From positions 1,984,001-2,048,000 of the forward strand of contig CP012811.1 of NCBI GenBank assembly GCA_001936135.1: DNA of 64,000 nt, written 5' to 3'. Position numbers and translations under genes: made by a program. Under the pieces are notes generated by a model, which saw only the letters and a program-made list of their open reading frames with translations, made no database searches and was not told the origin of the DNA. The stretch's first letter is position 1. The number at the start of each line of letters is the position of its first letter. This DNA comes from Saccharomycopsis fibuligera x Saccharomycopsis cf. fibuligera. Its lineage: Eukaryota > Ascomycota > Saccharomycetes > Ascoideales > Saccharomycopsidaceae. Below are positions 52,441 to 62,200 of this stretch, piece by piece.

Positions 52441-53546
52441 CTTATTTTGTGTTGTATTAAGTTTCTATAATTGTAACTTTGCTTATGATCTGTTTCTAAC
52501 TTTGTATCTTTATTGAACCAAGCCTGTCTGTAAAAAGATTGAATAGGGGTTTGGATGTAAAAATATTTGTTGGTGTGTCACTTTGACTATTTTGTGTATA
52601 TAAGAATTATAAACTCGCTCTGTGTTATGTATTTTTTTTTTGTTTTTTTGGCTTGAGATGAACAAAAAAAAGATAAATCACCGCCAAAGGTATATTGGAA
52701 AACTATATAGTGTAAATTGTGCCATATTTAGCTGTCACAAAGATGCCAACGGACGAGACAAAAGTGGTACAAAAGCATATTGTGCTTTTGTGATCGTGCT
52801 GCCGATAGGTACTGTATGCTTGCATAGATTGTGGCGGTACCAAGTACTGATATGAAAAATATTTAGATAAAAAAAAACAAAAACAAAAAAAACCGATTGG
52901 AATTGTCAAGTGTCTTCACTGAAAACTGTTGCCAAATGATTATGATTGTTTGTACAATTAGTGTGTACATTTTACGGAATACCCTTGGACCACACCACCC
53001 TTACAATAATCTCGATCATAAATCCATATATAAATAAAAGAATTTTGAAGGAATTTTGAAGGAATTTTGAAGGAATTCTGTGGTCGGCAAGACGATTTAT
53101 TATAAACACCAAGTAAAACGGAAAGAAGGGTTTTTTCAGTACTATTATGACGGCGCGGCACTCGCCAGAAGATCCTAACCAGCTTATACTGTACTCTTTT
53201 TTTTTTTTTTTTTTAAAAAAAATTCCGGACATTGTCTAAACCCTGTCCGTGACTACAATATTGATTTTCAACGGAAAAAAAAAAATGTAGTGTCATAGAA
53301 AAACGACAAGGTAAATAGTAGTAAAATTTATTTGTATAGGTTTGAAAGACATGCAAAGCTAGAATTGAAATTAAAATCCCCGGAGCTGATAAGCGGGCAA
53401 AGATAATGAAATAGAAACCATCTGGAAGCCAGCGAGGATATATGTGATAGAAAATGAAGCAAAAGATAATAATAATAATAAAAATAAAAAAAAAAAAAGT
53501 TGAAAACTTATAGAATTATATATTCAAACAAACAAAAATAACCATT
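52441..53546. other. Spacer: chitin deacetylase promoter
   Basis: 1.1 kb between tandem minus-strand genes. It has T runs at 52630-52647, an 11-bp tandem repeat and a T17 run (about 53197-53213). No middle sporulation element was confidently identified. Confidence 0.45.
53040..53080. repeat. 11-bp tandem repeat (GAATTTTGAAG)3.7
   Basis: Three exact GAATTTTGAAG units and a partial fourth (GAATTCTG), about 600 bp upstream of the deacetylase start. Confidence 0.9.
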
Positions 53547-54761
53547 TCAATAGTCAGAACCACCTTTCAGGCTTTGTTGTAAAATTTCAACACCCTTCTT
53601 GTCACCAAATGTGACCGAGTCAGAGCCAGAATTTGGTTTCTCCGTCGATTGTAAATTAATTTGCGTCAATGGCTTGAGGTCTTGAGAACCAAAAGAAGAA
53701 TCAAACTTGTAGTTATCAAAACCAGAGGTTATAGAGTCACTAAATCTCTGACTTGAGCGCCTTCTTCTAGCAACTTTGGCGTAATCTGGCTCATCCAAAA
53801 GCACTGTTGAGTATCGTCTTGAGCTTGATGCTGTGGACGATCTTGATCTTGATCTTGAAGTGGCGGTTGACTTAAAAGCACTAGCATCATAATTCGGATT
53901 GTTCATTTGAGCTCTGAGAAATTTATTTTCCTCCTTGAGCAGATTTATTTCTCTCATAAGCTTCACAACAATTGCGTCTTGCTCTTTTTCCATAACATCT
54001 ATTATTTCGCCACTGGAAAGCCTAGGTGTTGGCGTGTATGAAGGCTTGTCAACAATAATTTGCAGCGAATTGTTGGAAGCGGAGTTTGAAGACATGTACG
54101 GAGAATGGGAAAATGAGTTCCTTGGAGAAAGTCTATTAGTGAATATAGTACCTTCAGACTTGCCCAATGAACTACCTGGAGCGGTGGTAGACGTAGCAGT
54201 TGTAGCATTAGTAGCAGCAGCACTGGGGATTGTGGTTGGAGTAGCAGTTGCTGCACTTGTGGCTGAGGCAGAGGCCCCAGGGGTGGCTGAGGTAGAGGCA
54301 GCCAAGGGCCCGCTCAGCCCCACCGAAGGTCTTCTGAGCCTTGCGGAAGCGGTAGTGTAATTGTCACTCTTGATGGGAGAATAGAGATATGAACCAGACC
54401 TGGATGGGGAAGCATTGGTACTGGCGGCACTGTCACATAGTCTGGAAGATTCTAATGGCAGCGAATTATTATCGAAAGGACTAGATGCTGTAGGCAGTCT
54501 ACTGGAGAAGGAGCTGGTATTGTTAAAGCTGGATCCAGAGAATGGGATGTCTAAAGAGAGCTGGCCTAAACTAGCAGAGTGAGCCAGGCTGTGCTGGCGA
54601 CGATGTGAATGTGGTTGTTGTTGCTGCTGCTGTTGTTGCTGCTGCAGATGGGCTTGATTTTGTTGTTGTATGTGAGGCTGCTCATGCTGATTCTGGTGTG
54701 ATTGATGTTGAGACTGCGGTTTGTGATTTAGTGAGGAGTGGTTATTATTGCGGCTCGACAT
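53547..54761 (-). CDS. Unrecognised Ser/Gln-rich protein with a coiled coil
   Basis: 404 residues from the first ATG (MSSRNNNHSSLNHKPQ). I do not recognise the family. The N-terminus is His/Gln-rich with a poly-Gln run (about residues 43-52). The middle is Ser/Thr/Ala-rich and disordered. The most conserved-looking part is a helical segment near residues 245-285: PTPRLSSGEIIDVMEKEQDA, then IVVKLMREINLLKEENKFLR, a short coiled coil. It is followed by an Arg-Ser run (SRSRSRSS) and RRRRSSQRFSDS, likely phosphosites. No membrane segment. Seven further codons lie upstream in frame, but they have no ATG. Function unknown; the length and coiled coil support a real gene. Confidence 0.75.
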   Translation of the reverse strand: MSSRNNNHSSLNHKPQSQHQSHQNQHEQPHIQQQNQAHLQQQQQQQQQQPHSHRRQHSLAHSASLGQLSLDIPFSGSSFNNTSSFSSRLPTASSPFDNNSLPLESSRLCDSAASTNASPSRSGSYLYSPIKSDNYTTASARLRRPSVGLSGPLAASTSATPGASASATSAATATPTTIPSAAATNATTATSTTAPGSSLGKSEGTIFTNRLSPRNSFSHSPYMSSNSASNNSLQIIVDKPSYTPTPRLSSGEIIDVMEKEQDAIVVKLMREINLLKEENKFLRAQMNNPNYDASAFKSTATSRSRSRSSTASSSRRYSTVLLDEPDYAKVARRRRSSQRFSDSITSGFDNYKFDSSFGSQDLKPLTQINLQSTEKPNSGSDSVTFGDKKGVEILQQSLKGGSDY

Positions 54762-55743
54762 ACTGATATTCGGACTTGACAAAGAATAGAGGAGAAAAAA
54801 AAAACAAGAAAAGAAGAGAGAATTAGTCCGAAATATAACTCAGTAAGTAGCAATAAATTGAGTGAAAAAAGTGCAACAGGGTCCTTTTAAAAAAGCCAGC
54901 TGAAAAAGCCAGCTGGAAAAAAAAACAGGTGGATCTGGGGGCAATATAAGTATACTTATACGAGATCATAAAATGGCGAGAGGTTTTTTTTATCCACAAA
55001 CAGCAGGCGCTTTATCGCTGCTGCTGTGGATTTCTATCGGAGCCAGCTGCAGTCTAGAACCACAGCGGGAGATGACATGCGTACGAACACAGCATCCTGC
55101 ACCACAGCACGTCATCACACAGGTGTCAATCTTAGTGTCCACACCAGCCACGGTGTACCCACCACTGCCACTGCCACCGCCACTGCCACTGCCACTGCCA
55201 CTGCCAATCGACTTAGTACACACAGCAGCCAGCCAGAAACAGCCAGAAACACGTTGCACTAGCAATCCTCAGATGACCAATCACACAGCACACTAGACAA
55301 TTCACCAGCTCAGCTCATGTCTCTGAATTTTTATAAAACATTTCTCACTCCCTCTACAGCACATATCCCGCCGGGCCCCAGCACCAGCCCCCCGCGCCTC
55401 CACGAGCCTCAGTTGCTCGCACCTCGCTTGCTTTCCATCCCTTAAAAAATTTACACATTCGCTCTTAACCAATTATCGCCCGCGCTTACTAACGTGGGGG
55501 TGTTATCACCCCTCATATTCACATATTTGGGTCTCTTCTCTCCAAATAAGAAAAAAAAAAAAAATAAGCTATAATTTTCTGTTTTACAAATCAGTATCTA
55601 GAAGGTTAACAAGCTATTGTCACTCGCAACACACGCAAATACTACATCAGCTAGCTCCCCATTCACCGCGATCACTCTCCCCCTTTTCACTACTTTTACT
55701 TCTCTACCCTTTTCACCTTTCCATTCGCTTCTTCTGCATCACG
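54762..55743. promoter_or_regulatory. Divergent spacer between the coiled-coil gene and the MGSAAS gene
   Basis: About 980 bp holding two promoters. It contains two close aaaaagccagctg copies (about 54892-54912), a CCACTG repeat, and a C/T-rich leader (55670-55740) just before the plus-strand gene. Confidence 0.5.
55162..55203. repeat. Hexanucleotide tandem repeat (CCACTG)7
   Basis: Seven units, the third being CCACCG, in the middle of the divergent spacer. Confidence 0.9.
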
Positions 55744-56598
55744 ATGGGTTCCGCTGCTTCTAAGCAATCCGGCAGAAATCTTGCTAAGCAAGTCTCTGAT
55801 AGTGCTGTTTCTCAAAACCTCAAACGCACAAAAATAGATCCAATGGCCGAACTCCGAAAAACGCAACAGCAGAATCATCAACAGCACCAACAGCACCAAC
55901 AACAGCTACGGAACCAATACAAAAGCGCCAATGGCAATGCTGCAACAAGCAACAATAGCGATCCAAGGGCCCAGGGAATACTGATCAAATCACCTAAAAG
56001 TAAAAATTTCCAAAACTCTCCTCGTCTGGATCAACCACCATCAAAGTTTTCTCAGAACATTAAAGAACCAAATGCTAAAAACAAAGACTTGAAGAACCAT
56101 GACCTCAATGAACAAGACTCTGCAAAGCCAGACTACATCACCAAAGATGGCATGGACCCGGACTTTAACGCTAAGGCAATGTCTCTTGGGGCAGTCAACA
56201 TCCATGAAACGCAAATCAAAGTGGACCAAAATAACAACGCAGTACGCACTTTGAACAAAAGGCAGGAATTAGAAAAAATTGGCAAAGAAATGAAAGGCCA
56301 AGTTGAAAACAAAACATTACTTGATCCACGCACCATCGCCGCTCTTCTTGATGATATGCAAGCTGGTTTGACCAAAACTGAAGCAGTGCGAAACTACGGC
56401 ATCCATCCAGACTTGATTGGCCAGCTAGGCTCTGGTATCATCAAAGTTGCAAAGACAAGAGTTGATAAGACAAAAACTTTAAAAGATGTTGAAGCTGAGC
56501 AACAGCTAGAACAAATACAAACTGCTCGTTGGCAAAGAAGACAAGTGGATGTGGAACCAGATCAGTTGCAAAATAAAATTGACAAACTTTTGTCTTAG
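55744..56598 (+). CDS. Putative N-myristoylated protein of unknown function
   Basis: 284 residues. It begins MGSAASKQSGRNLAK: Gly2, Ser6 and Lys7 fit the N-myristoyltransferase signal well, so membrane attachment is likely. I recall fungal proteins with the same layout (MGxxxSK start, then DPDFNAKAMSLGAV and a C-terminal helical module) but know no assigned function. The middle is Gln/His- and Lys/Asn-rich. The C-terminal part (about 195-245) looks helix-turn-helix-like: LLDPRTIAALLDDMQAGLTK then TEAVRNYGIHPDLIGQLGSG. It ends in a basic coiled region. The start is fixed by the myristoylation motif. It is followed on the same strand by TYW3, 432 bp away, with separate transcription likely. Confidence 0.8.
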   Translation: MGSAASKQSGRNLAKQVSDSAVSQNLKRTKIDPMAELRKTQQQNHQQHQQHQQQLRNQYKSANGNAATSNNSDPRAQGILIKSPKSKNFQNSPRLDQPPSKFSQNIKEPNAKNKDLKNHDLNEQDSAKPDYITKDGMDPDFNAKAMSLGAVNIHETQIKVDQNNNAVRTLNKRQELEKIGKEMKGQVENKTLLDPRTIAALLDDMQAGLTKTEAVRNYGIHPDLIGQLGSGIIKVAKTRVDKTKTLKDVEAEQQLEQIQTARWQRRQVDVEPDQLQNKIDKLLS

Positions 56599-57030
56599 GC
56601 ATTGCGGAGGCAAAATCAAAAAAAAAAAAAAAGTAACACTATCGACAGTGCATGCAGTTTCCCTTCATTGCTGTTAATCTATTTTTTCGCTTAGCCAATA
56701 AGCTTAAGCGCCACTTGTATTTAAGTACTGTCCATGTAAGCGTCAGTTTATTCTATAGCATACACCATACTAAAATATACTTTAGTCGTTGGTAAAAAAT
56801 TAACTCAAGCCCATTAAGTTACCCTTTGTGTATATACCGCTCTCTTAGCGTAAGCATACTTCTCCGTTGGGAAAAACACAAAAATTTTTTTTTATATTTT
56901 CATATTTTTCAGGATGATCCGGTAAGCATCACCTACTAGTCGGAGAACTAAACCAAGAACTCAACTTCAACGCGCAAAACCCTAATCGTCATCTCAACCA
57001 TAATAGCATAATAGGCAATCTTTTCGCAAG
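56599..57030. other. Spacer between the MGSAAS gene and TYW3
   Basis: 432 bp with an A run after the first stop (56619-56632) and a T run (56886-56894) upstream of TYW3. It should contain the TYW3 promoter. Nothing else seen. Confidence 0.5.
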
Positions 57031-58056
57031 ATGAAACAAAATCCTTTTATGCAAAAAAAGGATAATTTGCTCAAGCTTATTGAAGAGACTTCTCCGGATA
57101 GTCCCGATGCATCGCCCAAAGGCACCATCGATGCGCTTTGCATGCCCATAATCAACCTAATCAATTCATCTTCCAAGATGGTGACAACATCGTCTTGCTC
57201 GGGCAGAGTTAGTGTCTTTCTCGAGGGGGAAAAGCATCTTTCTCAACCGATAGATAATAACAATGACAGCAACAACAATAATCAGCCGGAAAGTGCAACC
57301 ACCACCAAGCCTGGCGGTAAAGGCGACGGTGGAAGATGGCTATTCATAACCCACGACGTTAGCAAAGTAGATAATTGGTATACTGACCTTATGTCCTTAT
57401 CCTCGTCATCATCGAACCAAAACACTAACACTGATATACCCAGTGTCGCTAATAAGGATCTCACTTACTGCTTTACAACTGATGCAGACCTCATCGACCG
57501 CAAAAGCAATGACCCCAGCACAAGGTACGTGCTCTTCAAATTTGAGCCTTTAATTCTTCATGTATTATGTGCCGACTTAGATAGCGCTTCACAATTATAC
57601 ACTACCGCAATGGGTACCGGTTTCAGAGAATCAGGCATTGGCAAGAATAACAACGTGGCGATTCGCATTTCGATCAAGTTAGACGTACCGGTGGGATTTT
57701 ATGAACCTGAAGAGAAAAAAATATGCTGGTTTGTACCTGAATATGTGCTAAAATTGCTCACTAATGTCAGTAAAGAAAAGTTCTACCAAAACGAAAAAAA
57801 ACTAAAAGATTTGTATGATCAAATCGAACAGTTGACGAATAGCCAGGCCAATAATAATAAATCTGCGGATGCAGATACACTTGGTCAGCATGGCACCAAA
57901 AAGACAGAAACAAAGGAAGAAAGAAGATTAAGAAAGCAAGCGGAAGGGTTAGCAAGAAGAGAAGCAGTAAGGGAACAAAAACAAGCAGAAAAGCTAAGAA
58001 AGCTCAAATTGGAGCAAGAGCGTTTGCAGGGACAACAGCAAGAACAGGAGCAGTAG
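57031..58056 (+). CDS. TYW3: tRNA wybutosine-synthesising protein 3
   Basis: 341 residues. TYW3 methylates the N4 position of the wybutosine precursor at G37 of tRNA-Phe with S-adenosylmethionine. The N-terminal block is diagnostic: DSPDASPKGTIDALCMPIIN, LINSSSKMVTTSSCSGRVSV, FLEG, then GGRWLFITHD; SSCSGR is the family signature. The C-terminal part of the domain has RYVLFKFEPLILHVLCADLD and FRESGIG. An Asn/Ser-rich insert separates FLEG from GGRW. The last 85 residues are a basic, Gln-rich coiled tail (REQKQAEKLRKLKLEQERLQ), making it longer than S. cerevisiae Tyw3. Start is the first ATG. High confidence. Confidence 0.95.
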   Translation: MKQNPFMQKKDNLLKLIEETSPDSPDASPKGTIDALCMPIINLINSSSKMVTTSSCSGRVSVFLEGEKHLSQPIDNNNDSNNNNQPESATTTKPGGKGDGGRWLFITHDVSKVDNWYTDLMSLSSSSSNQNTNTDIPSVANKDLTYCFTTDADLIDRKSNDPSTRYVLFKFEPLILHVLCADLDSASQLYTTAMGTGFRESGIGKNNNVAIRISIKLDVPVGFYEPEEKKICWFVPEYVLKLLTNVSKEKFYQNEKKLKDLYDQIEQLTNSQANNNKSADADTLGQHGTKKTETKEERRLRKQAEGLARREAVREQKQAEKLRKLKLEQERLQGQQQEQEQ

Positions 58057-59291
58057 AACTCTCACCACATCATTCACCAGAGTTGTTAAAACCAACACAA
58101 GTGTCCAATTCAAATGCTTTTTAATTTGACTATCAAGTAGATTGTTGTAAGTGAGTCCTTTTCCCTTGTTCCTATTGTTATTTATTTTGATTAAGCTCAT
58201 ATTTCCTATTATATACTCAGAATTTTGTCTCATTATAAGGACACGTACACTGGCGCTTAGCCCCATTAATTAACGACAGTTTCCCACGTTTCTTGTAGTC
58301 CGTGCAACACGCCATTTTGCCCACAGTAAATAGTGATGGCGGAGAAGTTTTTGCATCGGCAGATATAGTCAGAAACTTGCTAAGTGTAAACTGCTAATCA
58401 CTTATGAAATTTCATAAGCTAGCATGTTTGGCGCTTAATGAAATTCGACAGACATTTTATCGCATTCTGTACACTCCGGCACGAGAGGCTGTAGAAATAT
58501 AGTTTAGTACACTCATTCATAGTATTTCGCAATGATTGGTTACAGAAACTTTGCGTAATGTGAAATAGTAAAATACTGGCATACAAATGTTGGCTCTAAG
58601 GAGTGTCCATAAAGGAGGAGCATTTTTCGTGAATAGTAGTAAAAAATCTTTCTTCATTCAGCCAAAGCGCAAGATTTCGCGGTATCTGCCTTCATATTTG
58701 AACAGAAAACAAGTTTGTTCAATCTAAAAAATGAAATATGACATTAGATGATGAATGAACAAAACCAAGAAAAACAAATTATATATAGGTATATATAAAA
58801 AAACAATAACATCAACAAAACAACAAAGAAAAAAAAAAATTAAATTTATGAAAGAAAAATGAGAAAGAATAACCACATCAACAGGAGAAACATCAAACAA
58901 GCATTAAATGAAAGAGCATAATTAACATAAAATAAGAAACAGCAACGTCACTAAAGAGTCTTGAAAGTTTGGAAAAAACAGTAAAAAAATAAAAAATTTC
59001 AAAAACATGGAAAAAATAGAAAAAAAAAAAAATAAACTAAACGCTAAACAAGAACTAACGCAAAAACAGAAAAAGCGCCAAATATAATCAAAAACAAACA
59101 AATTGAAAAAAGAAAAGCTGGTAGTATAGTAAAGGTAAACATTGTTTACCATTATGATGAAAAAATAAGAATCAAATACGAAAAAAAAAAAGATACACCA
59201 ATGCTCATGCGAATGCAACGACATATAATATGAAGGAAAATGAGGAGCAAAACAGGACTTTTCAACATGAGCAAAACTTTCAAACAGAGAT
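58057..59291. other. Convergent spacer between TYW3 and CDC25
   Basis: 1.2 kb between two 3' ends. The CDC25 side (58730-59280) is strongly A-rich on the plus strand. Nothing recognised. Confidence 0.5.
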
Positions 59292-62200
59292 TTATTCAGT
59301 TACTTCGGCATTATTCTCGGTTTGGTTCTTGTTGCCGGCAAGATTAGTTCGTGGTTCATCATCACTTGACGAATTCTCAGTTTCATCGGAACTGTCTTGC
59401 TCAAAATAATCCATTAACTTTTCCATTTCTTCTTTAGAGGCGCTCAAATGGAATGGTGTAGAATTGAGTTTGGCATGTTCCAAGCTTTGATGTAATTTAA
59501 GTTGATGGGAATTAGAGTTAGCGTCACTTGATTGACCTGTGGTACTTTGACCCCCGTCAGTATTGAAAGTGCTATCAGATAATCTGGTTTGAGACTTTTG
59601 ATTTTCAACATCGTCACCATTATCATTGTCAGCCTTATTGTTCAACCTAGCTCTTAATGCATTGATACTGTTCAACTGAGAAGATGCACTTTCTCTTGGC
59701 TCAAGAATTAATGAAATTTGATACTGAGAATCAGCTGACGGACACTCCTTGAAACCTTTGCAAATAAACTCTTGAATCATGTCAATGTATTTGAATGGAT
59801 AGCTGGTACCTTGGAAAGCAAGAATATTACTAATGATAGACTCCATCTTGGCTCTTTTATAGAAATTGATTACATTTGTGTCACCATTCAAATAATCACG
59901 AGTACCATTAGCAATAAAGGTCAAATCAGTCAAATAAACCCCAACAAACGGCACACATGGAACACCTGAAACATACTTGAGCATTTCTCGATACTTGTTA
60001 AAATTTCTTTTTGTGTCCATCAAGCTATTCATGTTATCAAGCAACTTTTTGGAATCTGTTGGAATAAGCGCCCATGTTTTGCGAAGTCTGTGTATAGGAG
60101 ATGATGCCAAAGAACTTATCACTGCAGTCATAGAAGAAAAATTGTTGAACTGGCGACATTGCTCAGCAACAGCAATAAAGTAGTCAATAACTTTTGCTCT
60201 TTTATTGATATCGTGTTTCCTTAAAACCATATGTGACACATACGCCGTCAAATTGTTGGAATTATTGATGAATTCTGTAATGTGTTTTGAACCACCAAAA
60301 GAGCCATATTTGTTTTTCCAAACTCTTTCAAGACATTGCAACAAAGTAATTTGAGAATACAATTCAAAATCCTTGAGAGTCAATTGTCTAGCAAACTCAA
60401 CATAGTCAATGTCTAGCAATTTTAACTGTTTATGGTGTCTTGTGACCGTAGGAATAATAGCCTCTGGTGCCGGTTCTGAAGGAGGTGGAACTGCACTGTA
60501 TGAAATGTTGGCACCTGCACCACTGGCACCCCTTCTAGTAATTTGCTTACCTGACAATTTTGCTTCAATCTCATCATGAATAACCCTACAAGAAGGAAAA
60601 TTGATTTCAATTAATCTTTGAGCAAACTTCAACCAAAGTTCTAAAGAACGGCGATCTTCGGAGTAAACATCAATCCAAAATTTTTGCAACAACATTTTCA
60701 TGATATTTACGCATCTTAATCTGATTGGATATGCCTTCTTTTTCACCCATATGTCGTATTCCTCAAAACTTAATCCTTCCGGAGGTTGAATATTAAATCT
60801 AGCGATTAACAAAGAGACCAACTCACCTGGAGTCATCATACTGCGGAAAGTACTCAAGAAAATTTTGTTGAATTTTGGATCAAAATTTTCATGGTTAGTC
60901 AAATGAGTAACAAGTACCTCTTTGGTGCCACCTTTAATTTCACCTCTAGCGTCATAGTACAAATCATATTCCTCGTCAGAATCCAAATACCATGGAATTT
61001 CCTCAGTAGGCTTCTTCTTCTCAGGTTTGTAATTTTTGGAGATTACTTCATCATCAATCAAATATCCTTTGTCACTGAGATCAATTTTTCTATCAGACAA
61101 ATAATTTTCATAATCAAGGTTGCTGTGCATCACCCTCTCAGCGTAATTTCTTAAGCTTTCTTTCTCCTCTATCAATTGGCCAATGATAATCAATAAGATA
61201 TTCAAGTCATCTCTAATTTTTTTGATCAATCTATTAGTGTTTTTGTCAAAATTATTAAATATTGATCGATTAGAATCGCTGAAATTGTCAATACTATCGG
61301 TCAAGCTGAGAACTTCCTTCAAGTCATCGGCCAAATCGTCAATTGAAAATTTACTACCGCTTCTTGCCTGAGCGGTTGGGGGTGTTGGTTGTTTCATGAC
61401 CTTGAATATAGAAGGGTCTTCAGCGGTCAATGCCTGGGAGTCCATTATTAATTCGGAAATGGAGTTATGCAAATCTTGCTTTACTTCAAAAAACTCAATT
61501 AAAATTGGATAAGCAATAGATATTATACCGGTTTCTTTGGCAGTACGAGTGCCAGCTCCGCTGCCGAGGCCATTGCCACCAGCACCAGCACTAGTACTGC
61601 CGCTACCACTACCACTACCATTACCGGCACCGCTACCATTACCTCCAGTAGTACCGCTAGAGACGCCATGGCTGGATAAATCACCAAGACCACCGGCAGA
61701 TTTACCACTACCAAAAAGTATGCTATAGCTATTAGTGGAGCTGCTATGGGACTTGACACTGCCACTTTCTGCTCTTGGATTGTCAAAGAATTGGCTATTG
61801 AAGATACTAAAATCAAAACTTTCAAAAATGTCCATAATAATGGCAATACAAGCTAATGCCTTATATACCAACGAGATGATATTAAAATTTCTTCTTTCAA
61901 TCGTCTTATTGTTAGTAGAAGACGATGATCCTGAGCTTAAATGCACCAAAATTTCATCCAAAATAACAAAAAGGTCTTTGACTTTGACTGTTAACATCGT
62001 CAAATTTTCATTGGACAAGTTAACAAGTCTCTTGGCACGTTGTTGAAAATCTTTGATTGCCAAATCTTTTCTTTTAATTTCACTAGCAGACAAGGAGCTA
62101 TAGTTGTCATTAGAAGCCAAAGATTGCGAGTCAAGGGAAGCAATAGAGTTATCAAGAGTAACTTTAGGGTCGTTAAAATCACTAAAAAACGGATTTTGCC

